The notes beneath the pieces are model-generated. The model saw nothing but the letters and a program-made list of their open reading frames with translations. It was not told the origin of the DNA and searched no databases. Source: Woeseiaceae bacterium (GTDB lineage Bacteria; Pseudomonadota; Gammaproteobacteria; Steroidobacterales; Woeseiaceae). From it: a stretch of 64,000 bases of DNA. Made by a program: the position numbers and the translations under genes. The stretch is taken from positions 186,001-250,000 of the forward strand of contig JANQMR010000037.1 in NCBI GenBank assembly GCA_028279985.1, in the 5' to 3' direction. Of the stretch, positions 52,301 to 61,025 are shown piece after piece. Position 1 is the stretch's first letter. Every line of letters starts with the position of its first letter.

Positions 52301-52440
52301 TCGACCGTCTCGGGCGGAATGCGCGGAAACCCCTCGATACGCATCGAGAATAACGTCTGCACGCCAAGCAGCAGGATGAACGCCATCATCAGGTTGGCGG
52401 CGACCGGGTTGCGGATGAACCAGGCTGTCAAGGCATGCAC
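49318..52440 (-). CDS. RND efflux pump permease, HAE1/AcrB family
   Basis: The product is 1040 residues from GTG 52440, a full-length RND transporter. MHALTAWFIRNPVAANLMMA is the first helix; VDYSLNDVTTFGLIIALGIL, VDDAVVVGE is the helix-4 motif with the paired Asp residues of the proton relay; a second repeat includes FFGMLALTGVIVNDSLVMIT and ATTVIGLTPLLTETSEQAQY. It exports hydrophobic compounds across the envelope with the adaptor encoded 3 bp upstream. No outer-membrane channel gene is adjacent. Confidence 0.93.
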   Translation of the reverse strand: MHALTAWFIRNPVAANLMMAFILLLGVQTLFSMRIEGFPRIPPETVEISIEYPNATAEQVDELVTQKIEQALEGLDGVRSISSQSSNGFASISVRRQGGEDLQDVLDRVRLRVDGIPDLPDRTRRPVIETSAFDFPALYVNLHGDSDPATLHTVAQRLKEELLSQPELSRLKIWGLIPRNLRIEIDPERLRHFGLTIADVTDAVRANSLDFQAGRLRTEGGTILLRADDRALYAPDYAGLPIIERPGGASVSLGDIATIEDGFLEGEYLFRLNGEPTIGMEVLVGQKENLLEISRVVRGVVEDFEPQLPTNITATVWGDSAEYIADRLALLRSNGFQGLLLVTLLLSIFLNVRLAFWVALGIPISVMGAIAVSGTEWVDYSLNDVTTFGLIIALGILVDDAVVVGESVFEERRRIKDPIKGTERGVERVAVATVFGVLTTIAAFFPMLLIDNALGKVLAGFSGIVILALIFSLIESKLILPAHLAYTPLDTPRTGRLARLWAALQGAAQAGLTVFRDRLYRPALVASLRHRYAVLILFIAAAAGGLGLMAKGKVETVFFPDVPGQVVTVSLEMDARAPFALTTDNVDWIENTGRQLNEELRARAGMDIAPIQTFFTIVEGAGRAQIYAELVPVAERPAVPVLEVVREWRERVGQVEGATELEFTGSEALAGGFQIRLVSRDKELLRQASAEIRGFLTSLEGVSNIRDDLDGGQPELRLRLRPEARTLGFTAETLASQIGYGFGGSEVARVRRDGAEVRVVVQNALAARDTIGDLMKTHLRSSSGSWVPLVAVAEIEGAYASGSVTRRDGKRMNTVAASVDRSVVAPEEVGQAIFEGLVPALVDRYPGLEIVAAGELEEMGEIRGGLIKALILAAALIYILMAVPLKSYWQPLVILAIVPFGFVAAAVGHMIMGVSLSLLSFFGMLALTGVIVNDSLVMITRYNQVRESGEDVHKSLHEAGTARFRAIFLTTATTVIGLTPLLTETSEQAQYLIPAAVSLAFGELFGTALMLILVPVLLAIGEDLFALFKAAPAPVAAVDA

Positions 52441-52443
52441 GGC

Positions 52444-53676
52444 TTATCGCTCCCTAATAGGCCTAATAGCCATCGATCGGTTTTCCACGGACGCCCGGGC
52501 AGCCTGAGGTAGCTCCGCGGTACCGCCGATCCGGCGCGGCGAGACTCGTTGTCCCGGCAGGAACGACGCAAGCGGCGTCGCCGCGATTCGAAAACTGTCG
52601 GCACCGTTCGGTGCTGCCAGCGTGATCCTCCCGTCCGACCGGAATAGAATCCGTGGTTCGAAACGACCGAGCAGATCGTCCGTGTCGACGAACCAGACAT
52701 GTCCGGTCCGCGTCAGCGCCGATTCCGGGATTGCCAAGGTGTTCTCGATTGCGCGCCCGGTAAACTCCACACGCACGAAATCTCCGGCAAGCACGTTCGA
52801 ATCGGTGTTCCGAACATCCAGAAAGACTCGCCGTTGCCGCGTTTGCGGATCGAGAAAGCCGCCGCCCTCGCGAATTCGGGCGCGGCCGAGCACAGTGCCA
52901 TCGCGGTGAAACAGGTCGACGGTTCCGCCGGCGATCGGGTGCTGGAGCAGTGCCCAGTCTGCCTCGCTGAGCTCAACGACCGACTCGAACCGCTGATCGT
53001 CGGACAGGCGGACCAGCGATTCGCCGGCAACGACGGTCTGGCCGAGACTCGCCATTCGCTCGGTGACGAATCCGGAAAAAGGGGCAATGACCTCGGTATC
53101 GGCCAGCCGTCGCTGCACCGCCTGAAGTTGTGCCTCGGCCGATGCGACGGATCGCTCCGCGATTCGCAACTGCGGCAAGCGCAAGGCAAGTTCGTTAGGC
53201 GGTTCGGTGCCGGCACGCTCGAATTCGCCCCGCGCCAGCACCACCGCGTTCTCTGCCTGCCACAGCGCCAGTCGCGCTTGCTCCAGATTCAGTTCCGCAG
53301 CCGCAACCTCGGTTTCGTACGGTGTTTTTTCAATCGAGAACAGAAGCGCACCCGCATCGACCCGCCCGCCGGCCAGTGCGGCGTCATGCACCCGGAGAAT
53401 CCGGCCGGGAACCGCCGAGCGGATTTCCGCATCCCAACGGGGCCGCAATTCCGCGAATGCGGTCACGGTGGCGACCGACGCCGCCGGCGCTACGTCCAGA
53501 ACCGAGACCACGCGCGCTGGGGCAGACGTGTCGGAAATCACCACGTCCGCCGTGTCCTCCGCCTCCCATACCAGGACCAGAACAGCAACCAACGCGAACA
53601 GAGCGGCACCAACCCACAGCCAGCGGCGCTTCGCTGCGCTTGATGCCTTGGTCGAACCCACCGCCGTTTTTGTCAT
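52444..53676 (-). CDS. RND efflux membrane fusion protein
   Basis: The product is 410 residues from ATG 53676 (GTG 53688 is an alternative). An N-terminal anchor WLWVGAALFALVAVLVLVWE, lipoyl and hairpin regions (VPGRILRVHDAALAGGRVDA, VISPFSGF-like VIAPFSGFVTERMASLGQTV) and beta-barrel (LVRLSDDQRFESVVELSEAD) give the HlyD/AcrA layout. It couples the permease to an outer-membrane channel. Divergent from the TetR gene. Confidence 0.92.
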   Translation of the reverse strand: MTKTAVGSTKASSAAKRRWLWVGAALFALVAVLVLVWEAEDTADVVISDTSAPARVVSVLDVAPAASVATVTAFAELRPRWDAEIRSAVPGRILRVHDAALAGGRVDAGALLFSIEKTPYETEVAAAELNLEQARLALWQAENAVVLARGEFERAGTEPPNELALRLPQLRIAERSVASAEAQLQAVQRRLADTEVIAPFSGFVTERMASLGQTVVAGESLVRLSDDQRFESVVELSEADWALLQHPIAGGTVDLFHRDGTVLGRARIREGGGFLDPQTRQRRVFLDVRNTDSNVLAGDFVRVEFTGRAIENTLAIPESALTRTGHVWFVDTDDLLGRFEPRILFRSDGRITLAAPNGADSFRIAATPLASFLPGQRVSPRRIGGTAELPQAARASVENRSMAIRPIRER

Positions 53677-53757
53677 TCCTTTCGTCACTCCGCCAAAATT
53701 CCCGTAAGCCCGGCTACGCGATTGCGTTAGCCTTTCAATTGCCCTAGTATATATCAG

Positions 53758-53775
53758 TGAACGATCGTTCGTTCA
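53758..53775. promoter_or_regulatory. TetR-type operator
   Basis: TGAACGATCGTTCGTTCA, lying between the divergent pump operon and the TetR gene, has the GAACG/CGTTC half-site style seen for TetR-type pump repressors. It is 10 bp before the TetR start, so it should autoregulate and repress the pump. Confidence 0.65.
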
Positions 53776-53784
53776 ACTTTTCAG

Positions 53785-54408
53785 ATGAAAAAACCTGCGA
53801 AAACGTCAAAATCGCCTGTCACCGGCCGCCAGGCAGCCGCCGCAAAGCGGAAAGAGAAGATTTTGGAGGCCGCCGTCACGTGCTTTCTGGAGAATGGATA
53901 CCACCAGACGGGCGTGCGTCACATCGCCAAACGCGCCGGCGTAAGCCTCGGCAACCTCTACAACCACTTTCCCGGCAAACACGACGTCCTGGCCGAAATC
54001 GCTGCTTTGGAGCGAGCGGAACTGGAACCTATTCTGAAGGGCCTGGCGAAACCGGCGCCGGCGCCAGAGGTATTCGATGAGTTCCTGGCGTCCTACGCCA
54101 GATTCCTCGCATCCGCCGACAACGTCATCCTGACCATCGAAATCTCCAGCGAGGCCATTCGACAACCGGATATCGGTGAGTTGTTTCTTGCCAACCGCAA
54201 CGAACTCGCGATGGCGCTAAGGTCCGTCATCGAGCGGGGAGTGGCCGACGGCGACTTCCGGAACGATCTCGACCCGAAACAGGTTGCGCTGCTGGTCATC
54301 GATGTCGTCGACGGCTGCGCCTATCGCAGCGTGTTGAGCGAGATTCCGATGCGCAATCTGTTGGACGACGCGAAAGACTTCGTCTTTGCGGCCATACGCA
54401 AGGGTTAG
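53785..54408 (+). CDS. TetR-family repressor of the RND pump
   Basis: The product is 207 residues. The HTH is ILEAAVTCFLENGYHQTGVR, HIAKRAGVSLGNLYNHFPGK (about 26-65), followed by a helical ligand domain. Divergent placement next to the MFP gene and the palindrome between them indicate that it represses the pump and is released by a pump substrate. Confidence 0.9.
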   Translation: MKKPAKTSKSPVTGRQAAAAKRKEKILEAAVTCFLENGYHQTGVRHIAKRAGVSLGNLYNHFPGKHDVLAEIAALERAELEPILKGLAKPAPAPEVFDEFLASYARFLASADNVILTIEISSEAIRQPDIGELFLANRNELAMALRSVIERGVADGDFRNDLDPKQVALLVIDVVDGCAYRSVLSEIPMRNLLDDAKDFVFAAIRKG

Positions 54409-54445
54409 CGCGGCTGTGGCTCTCGTCTATTCATCTCGCGCCCTT

Positions 54446-55672
54446 CTACGCTGACGATGCCAGGGGAACTTTCTTGATGTTTTCTTCTACAGCCTTGATG
54501 ACGCGGTCGTGTAGCGGAAGGTTTGCCTTCTCTTGTCTCCAATACTTCCGGAACAAGCTTACGGTTTCGCGCGCCGTTTCGAGAACGAGAGTATCCGGCA
54601 TGGCCGCCCGGTTTGCGAGATGGGCAAGCTCGTCTTCGGTAAACTCGTCAAAACGCTTTGTGCGACTGAAATTGAGCGCGGCTGTTTCATCTTTCAGATA
54701 GGCGATCGTGGCGACAAAATCATAGGCCGGAGCCAATGCGGCGTTTCTCCTGTCCAGATATCTCATGGACCAGTTTTTTACATGCATATCGGCATTTCCG
54801 ATTAGCGTATTGAAGGTAAGACGCCGGATGTATTCAGCAATATCGTCATCGCTACTTTCCGCTGCGATGACTCGACCGATATTGGCATAGTTGGCCTTCT
54901 TATATTTGTCGCGAGGATAGATGCCAAGAATCTGGCCAAAATCTTCTATGTGAACAGGACTGCCGTCATCAAGCCGGTCAAACCGTTCGATGATAAAAGC
55001 CTTTCCTTCAAGCTCTTCTATCTCTGAGGGAAGATTCTCGATCGAGGAAATATCGACGAGATCGATTGCAGGCACATCGATACCGACAAGACGCGCAAGC
55101 GTCATCATCGAGTATTCATTCTCCGGAACGCCTTCGTATTCGATTGAGGGCAGCTTGACTATCCATGACCCGCCAATTCCGCGTGCCGGAATCGTCAACC
55201 CCTTATTGCCTTCCATGATAGCGGAGAACTTGAGCTGAACCCCTGCAAGCGAGAACCGCAATACTCTCTCGCGTCGATGATCATCGGGAACAACACCACG
55301 ACCAGCGACCGGAGGTAGTTCGTCACCATCCACCGACCTGATAGTGATCGCACCGGGCAGGTCTGCGCCAAGTGCCCAAAGAAGAAAAAAATCACGCTCC
55401 GGATGAACACCAGCTTGCTCGGCCAGATAATCGCGCATGCTACCTTCCGGCAGAAGATTGGAAAAAAAGGGCATGACTCTGGGCCCGTAAGGCCGAAACT
55501 TTGTTACGAGTTCCCCAAAAGTGTCTTTGAAGCCAAGGCTCAATACAGCTCGGTCTTCATCCTCTATATAGTCCTCATTGAAGGCAAAGAGAGACCGGTC
55601 ACCGGGAACAAGAGTAAGCGTCCCGATCGGCTCTCCATAGAGTAGTACTTCAAGAGTGGATACATCAGCCAC
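54446..55672 (-). CDS. hipA: HipA-like serine/threonine kinase toxin
   Basis: The product is 408 residues from GTG 55672, which overlaps the antitoxin stop; the longer frame to 55717 lies within hipB. It has a HipA N-terminal subdomain (VLLYGEPIGTLTLVPGDRSL) and kinase core: LRFSLAGVQLKFSA, the catalytic loop LIGNADMHVKNWSM and the metal motif APAYDFVA. It should phosphorylate a cytoplasmic target such as an aminoacyl-tRNA synthetase. Cotranscribed with hipB. Confidence 0.88.
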   Translation of the reverse strand: MADVSTLEVLLYGEPIGTLTLVPGDRSLFAFNEDYIEDEDRAVLSLGFKDTFGELVTKFRPYGPRVMPFFSNLLPEGSMRDYLAEQAGVHPERDFFLLWALGADLPGAITIRSVDGDELPPVAGRGVVPDDHRRERVLRFSLAGVQLKFSAIMEGNKGLTIPARGIGGSWIVKLPSIEYEGVPENEYSMMTLARLVGIDVPAIDLVDISSIENLPSEIEELEGKAFIIERFDRLDDGSPVHIEDFGQILGIYPRDKYKKANYANIGRVIAAESSDDDIAEYIRRLTFNTLIGNADMHVKNWSMRYLDRRNAALAPAYDFVATIAYLKDETAALNFSRTKRFDEFTEDELAHLANRAAMPDTLVLETARETVSLFRKYWRQEKANLPLHDRVIKAVEENIKKVPLASSA

Positions 55673-56267
55673 GATCGTCCTCTTCGAGGCTGTAGGCCGG
55701 ACGTATCTTTTCTGCACTTGGCTGGTCCGCCTGAATATGGACGATCATGTTCCGGAAGTCTTGTAGCTGAAGCAGTGCGCGACTAAGAGCGATGTCGTTC
55801 TCCGGCTCGTTGGCGTAAGCCGTGAGAGCTTTGTTGATTTTCCGGACATCATCGACCGCAGAGTTCGGAATCTCCAGCAAGTTCAGATCACTAAGGCGAC
55901 GCCTCAACTGCACGACCTCTCGCCGGGCGGGATGCTGCTTGGAAATTCTCTTGGTTGTGCGCGACAACCGCCTTAGCTCCTTTGCGAGCCGTGCCGTAGT
56001 TTCCGTGCGCCCGACTGATGAGCGGCTTTGACGGGTGATTGTCTTGACCGCAGAGATGTTCTTTCTCGGGACAAGCACGACCTCGAGATCAAGAGCGCGT
56101 GCGATCTCAACCAGGCTGGAGACGCGCAGGTCAACGCCACCGCTCTCGATCTTCGAGATATGGCTCTGCGGCACATCGGCAAGCTTGCCGAGCGCACGCT
56201 GGCTCAGGCCCTTGGCCTCGCGTGCCGCTCTCAAACCCACGGCGAATTGTTCTGTCGAATATGCCAT
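55665..56267 (-). CDS. hipB: HipB-like antitoxin with long C-terminal extension
   Basis: The product is 200 residues from ATG 56267. Residues about 6-65 are the Xre domain (VGLRAAREAKGLSQRALGKL, VPQSHISKIESGGVDLRVSS). Usual HipB proteins are about 70-110 residues; the remaining about 120 residues form a basic helical region (RLAKELRRLSRTTKRISKQH) and an acidic helical end. The extra part may bind HipA or another partner. Confidence 0.8.
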   Translation of the reverse strand: MAYSTEQFAVGLRAAREAKGLSQRALGKLADVPQSHISKIESGGVDLRVSSLVEIARALDLEVVLVPRKNISAVKTITRQSRSSVGRTETTARLAKELRRLSRTTKRISKQHPARREVVQLRRRLSDLNLLEIPNSAVDDVRKINKALTAYANEPENDIALSRALLQLQDFRNMIVHIQADQPSAEKIRPAYSLEEDDRG

Positions 56268-56284
56268 CACTCTCTTCAATAATG

Positions 56285-56397
56285 ATCTATATTTATAGGT
56301 AGATTAAATAATTTCATATGTTTTAATATATAGTCAGAATAAGCGCCAGTCAAGAATAGATATACAATTATAGATCGATATAAGATTCCAATCTATT
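56285..56397. promoter_or_regulatory. AT-rich control region of hipBA
   Basis: This markedly AT-rich stretch contains repeated TAGAT/ATCTA half-sites (ATCTATATTTATAGGTAGAT near 56290, and AGATTCCAATCT near 56383). They are likely binding sites of the HipB-like antitoxin and promoter elements. Base composition differs sharply from the GC-rich surroundings. Confidence 0.4.
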
Positions 56398-56541
56398 TTA
56401 GCAGATCACTTCTGATAGAAGGGTCTGGAACGGGCTGAAAACGACCTCGCCCCTGCCCAGGCTCAGCAGGTCCGTCGCGAGAATCACGCCTAGATATTGA
56501 CCGAATCGGGCGATGCTCCGACGAATCTCCTCAAGCTGCAA
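56398..56541 (-). pseudogene. Possible gene fragment
   Basis: A minus-strand frame ending at TAA 56398-56400 reads LQLEEIRRSIARFGQYLGVI, LATDLLSLGRGEVVFSPFQT, then LLSEVIC. TTG 56541 could start it and a TAG lies about 11 codons further upstream. It looks protein-like, with amphipathic helices, but has no recognised family. It may be a remnant between hipBA and the rhamnose operon. Confidence 0.25.
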
Positions 56542-56649
56542 TCTGGTTTTCTGAATCGTCCGCCAAAGCCACTACCTTTATGGAATGGCCGTGTGTCAGG
56601 GGACCGCTGACATGCTTTCGCGCGATACGTCGTGTCTACGGGACGGAGA

Positions 56650-56817
56650 TCATTCCCCGCTCATCCACCAAGGAACCGTCGCAAACCAAAGGATTGTGCC
56701 GGCCAGTATGAAGTCGAACATTGCGTGTTTTTCTAGAGACCCGGCGACGTAAGCAATGATGGGAACGATCACCAGGGCGAGCCCGGCGAATGAGATAAGC
56801 GGCAAAACTCTTTTCAT
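56650..56817 (-). CDS. Small two-helix membrane protein
   Basis: The product is 55 residues, starting MKRVLPLISFAGLALVIVPI and ending TVPWWMSGE, with two hydrophobic segments (about 5-24 and 35-50). It starts 4 bp after the NCS1 permease stop on the same strand, so it is the last gene of the rhamnose operon. Similar short proteins with a C-terminal aromatic motif accompany transporters in sugar loci; a role as permease subunit or stabiliser is inferred. Confidence 0.7.
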   Translation of the reverse strand: MKRVLPLISFAGLALVIVPIIAYVAGSLEKHAMFDFILAGTILWFATVPWWMSGE

Positions 56818-56821
56818 TGCA

Positions 56822-58216
56822 TTACACCGTTTGCGCCCGGCCCTGACGTTGCAGGATCTTGCTGGCCGTTAAGTAGAGTAAGGACGCGATGAACCAGCCG
56901 GGCAGGCTGGCGAAGTAAATTTCAATGTAGCCTGCGCTGACCGCCCATAGACACAAAGCCACCGTCGCGAACCACGCAATTCCTGGAGCCAGGTTCAGGT
57001 CGCACCCGGAATATTCAGCGTAGACAGCTTGCATGCCCAGCCGCTTCATCAACCAGTAGTCGCAGAAGATGACGGCGCCCATTGGCATCAGTGCAAGGCC
57101 ATACAACGCAACAAATCCCAGTAGCTTCATTGCAATCGCAGGGAACATGCCCGCGACCGCACACGCCAGGCCCGTAATGAATGTAACTTTGAATCGCGAC
57201 GCTGCCGGTACGATTGCCTGGAATGCAAGCCCCGCCCGATAGATCGTTGGATTGGCCGTGGTCCATCCCGCGACGATGACGCAGATCAGCCCCGCTGTAC
57301 CGGCAGCGTTTGCTGCGAGAGGCCCGGGCAAGACATCGGTATTGGATGGATTCTGGTGAAGCTGCAAAGCGAAGAGTATCGACGCCGATATCCAGGCCAG
57401 AAAATGCCCCAAGTACATTCCGGCAGCCGTCGCCAACCCGTACCTGGCCTTGCGGGCGAACCGAAGCACCGACAAATCCGACATCCCGACGTGCATCGCC
57501 ATGTTGGCGAACCATGCAAAGAACATGACGTGCCAAAAGCCGAACTTGGTCTGACCCGGTAGCGGCTCACCTCCCGTCCATATCACGGTTTCCGCCATTG
57601 TCCATAGATCTGCCAGACTCTCCACCTGCGCGCCTGTGACAGTAACAAAATCGCGTAGTCCAATCAGGCCAAACCCAATGAACACGATCACCATCCAGGG
57701 CGCGGCGAAGTTGGCAAACCTCGCGACAACGCTGTAACCGGCAGCGGCAACGTATGCAATCAGCACACCAATGGCCATCACACCAATCACCCAACTTAAA
57801 CTATTGGGAACCAGATCGTTCAGTCCAGGCATGGGGAATCCGAACCAGACTCCCAGGGCTGTCGCCGACACGGTAATCATGGATCCTGCGAGGAAACAGA
57901 ATGCTATTCCATTAACCGCGTTATACAGAACAACGAAGCGGCGGCCGCAGATCTTTTCGAGTTGGTAATAGAGTGTCAGGCGCACCCTCGTGCCAATGGG
58001 GGCGGTCATCAGGGTCCAGCTCAGAACCGCCAGCAGGTTGCCTATCAACAGACCCAGGACGAGATCCACCGCACCGACGCCCGCAGCCACGAATAGCGGA
58101 CCTATCATCAACTCCGTGCCGGCAGTATGCTCTCCGGCGTACTGGCCCAGGAAACTCTTGAATCTCAGCCGGGACTCAACAGGTACGGGTTCACGCTCGT
58201 ATTCCAGTCTTTGCAA
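56822..58216 (-). CDS. NCS1-family permease
   Basis: The product is 464 residues with about 12 helices of the purine-cytosine permease (NCS1) family: AGEHTAGTELMIGPLFVAAG, LNAV-like VLYNAVNGIAFCFLAGSMIT and AGWTTANPTIYRAGLAFQAI. It is 80 bp after the rhamnulokinase-type gene. NCS1 proteins usually carry nucleobases, hydantoins or vitamins, but this one sits in an L-rhamnose operon with no nucleobase genes, so a sugar-related substrate is suspected. A small membrane protein follows it. Confidence 0.85.
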   Translation of the reverse strand: MQRLEYEREPVPVESRLRFKSFLGQYAGEHTAGTELMIGPLFVAAGVGAVDLVLGLLIGNLLAVLSWTLMTAPIGTRVRLTLYYQLEKICGRRFVVLYNAVNGIAFCFLAGSMITVSATALGVWFGFPMPGLNDLVPNSLSWVIGVMAIGVLIAYVAAAGYSVVARFANFAAPWMVIVFIGFGLIGLRDFVTVTGAQVESLADLWTMAETVIWTGGEPLPGQTKFGFWHVMFFAWFANMAMHVGMSDLSVLRFARKARYGLATAAGMYLGHFLAWISASILFALQLHQNPSNTDVLPGPLAANAAGTAGLICVIVAGWTTANPTIYRAGLAFQAIVPAASRFKVTFITGLACAVAGMFPAIAMKLLGFVALYGLALMPMGAVIFCDYWLMKRLGMQAVYAEYSGCDLNLAPGIAWFATVALCLWAVSAGYIEIYFASLPGWFIASLLYLTASKILQRQGRAQTV

Positions 58217-58272
58217 GTAATAATCCTTTCAGTCGCTGGTCGATTCGCCCACAAGCAAGCTGCTGTCCACAT

Positions 58273-58289
58273 CGGTGTTGGAAACACCG
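58273..58289 (-). other. Short hairpin between kinase and permease genes
   Basis: CGGTGTT (58273-58279) and AACACCG (58283-58289) form a tight stem with a 3-nt loop in the 80-bp gap. There is no T-run, so it is more likely a processing or mRNA-stability element that sets kinase versus permease levels than a terminator. Confidence 0.35.
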
Positions 58290-58296
58290 GCGACTT

Positions 58297-59685
58297 TCAC
58301 GACCGCTCACTCGCCAAGTCGCGCCAACGGCTTCTATACCCGTCCAGTCCGCTCACCGTCGTTGCTTCGCAGCGAGTCAAAGTCACGGCCTCGGATTGAG
58401 GCCAGTCAGTCAATTGAGCGGCGCCGCGTGCAGTTCCCGCAGTGTCATTTGACACAAATACAGCCTGATCACCGCGGAGTTGGGCAAGCAAACCGCACAG
58501 CAACGGGTCTTGCGTGAAACTGCCGTCGATAATGATGTCGCCACTCGACAACAACAAGTCCAGGCAATGATCGATCATCAGCGCACAGTACAGCGACGCG
58601 AGCGCTGCACCGTTGGAAACCGGGCCGCGAATCTCCGGTGGACGTCCGCCGAATGGGCCACTGCCGCCGCTGAAGTCAGGCAACGCATAGCAGCCATCGG
58701 AAATCAGTCTCTCGACATCGGCTTCGCTCGACATGTCGTTCGGGGATGCACTACAACGCGCACAGATCTCCGCATATTCGCGACCGCCCATAAACCGGAT
58801 GCAGGGAACCGTTTCACCGAACACATCTACGTTGCCAAGCATGTCGCGGGACTCGTCCATGGCAACTTCACTCGATCCGGCCGACATGCAGACTACCCAC
58901 GTACCGGTCGATACGACACAGAATTCCCCGGCCGGGTTGATCTGCCGGTAGCGCAGAAAGCTCGCATTGCTGTCGTGAATACCAGCATGCACGCGACAGT
59001 CGCCTGCAAGACCGGACCGATCGGCGACGGATTCGGCGACCGGCCCGACAACCTCCCATGCCGATGCCATTGGCGGGAACAGAGATCGCCAACCCCGACG
59101 TTCCACCAGGCTAGAGTATTCTCTGCGTGACGGGCACCAGAGATCCGTGTGGCATCCGAGCGAAGTCAACTCCGAGACAAGATTTCCGGTAAGCCGATAG
59201 GCCCAATACTGCGGATAGAGCAACACGGCATCCGCCGCGTCGAATTGTTCCGGGTACGTGAGTTGTTGCCAATACAATTGGCGCCCGAGGTTCAATCCGG
59301 CGGGTAGATCCGGGGATAGCGTCTCGGAGAAGTCCGGTCTGACGTCATCGTAGCCGTTTGCTGAATCCAGCCCCGACCACTCATAGTCGAGAATCGGCAT
59401 TGCAAGTCCATCGCCGCCGAGATTTCTGTCGACGAGTGCTGCTGTCGCGCCATGCGCCGCGACTGCAATGGCTGAAATCCGGTAACGATCTGACAAATCG
59501 CGGAGAACCCCCATCGTCCAGGTCCAGATCGCCTCAACATCGACGTGAGGATAAGGCCATTCTTCAATGACGCTATTTTTGAGTGACCGGCTTTCTACGG
59601 ATGCCAGGTGTCTGTCGAATACATGAATCTTTACATTCGTTTTGCCGACGTCCAGCACCAGCCTGATATCGGAAGCTTCGGACAT
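58297..59685 (-). CDS. FGGY-family kinase, probable L-rhamnulokinase
   Basis: The product is 462 residues. The N-terminal phosphate-1 motif is LVLDVGKTNVKIHVFD and the central motif is FCVVSTGTWVVCMSAGS. SGLDSANGYDDVRPDF and AGIHDSNASFLRYRQ fit the FGGY fold. Position directly after rhamnose isomerase and before the aldolase in the pathway identifies L-rhamnulose as the substrate, giving L-rhamnulose 1-phosphate. Confidence 0.85.
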   Translation of the reverse strand: MSEASDIRLVLDVGKTNVKIHVFDRHLASVESRSLKNSVIEEWPYPHVDVEAIWTWTMGVLRDLSDRYRISAIAVAAHGATAALVDRNLGGDGLAMPILDYEWSGLDSANGYDDVRPDFSETLSPDLPAGLNLGRQLYWQQLTYPEQFDAADAVLLYPQYWAYRLTGNLVSELTSLGCHTDLWCPSRREYSSLVERRGWRSLFPPMASAWEVVGPVAESVADRSGLAGDCRVHAGIHDSNASFLRYRQINPAGEFCVVSTGTWVVCMSAGSSEVAMDESRDMLGNVDVFGETVPCIRFMGGREYAEICARCSASPNDMSSEADVERLISDGCYALPDFSGGSGPFGGRPPEIRGPVSNGAALASLYCALMIDHCLDLLLSSGDIIIDGSFTQDPLLCGLLAQLRGDQAVFVSNDTAGTARGAAQLTDWPQSEAVTLTRCEATTVSGLDGYRSRWRDLASERS

Positions 59686-59715
59686 GAGCGATACTCGATC
59701 ACCTTGCCCTAATGC

Positions 59716-61008
<1,293 letters not shown>

Positions 61009-61025
61009 AGTCGCCTTGTCCTGTA

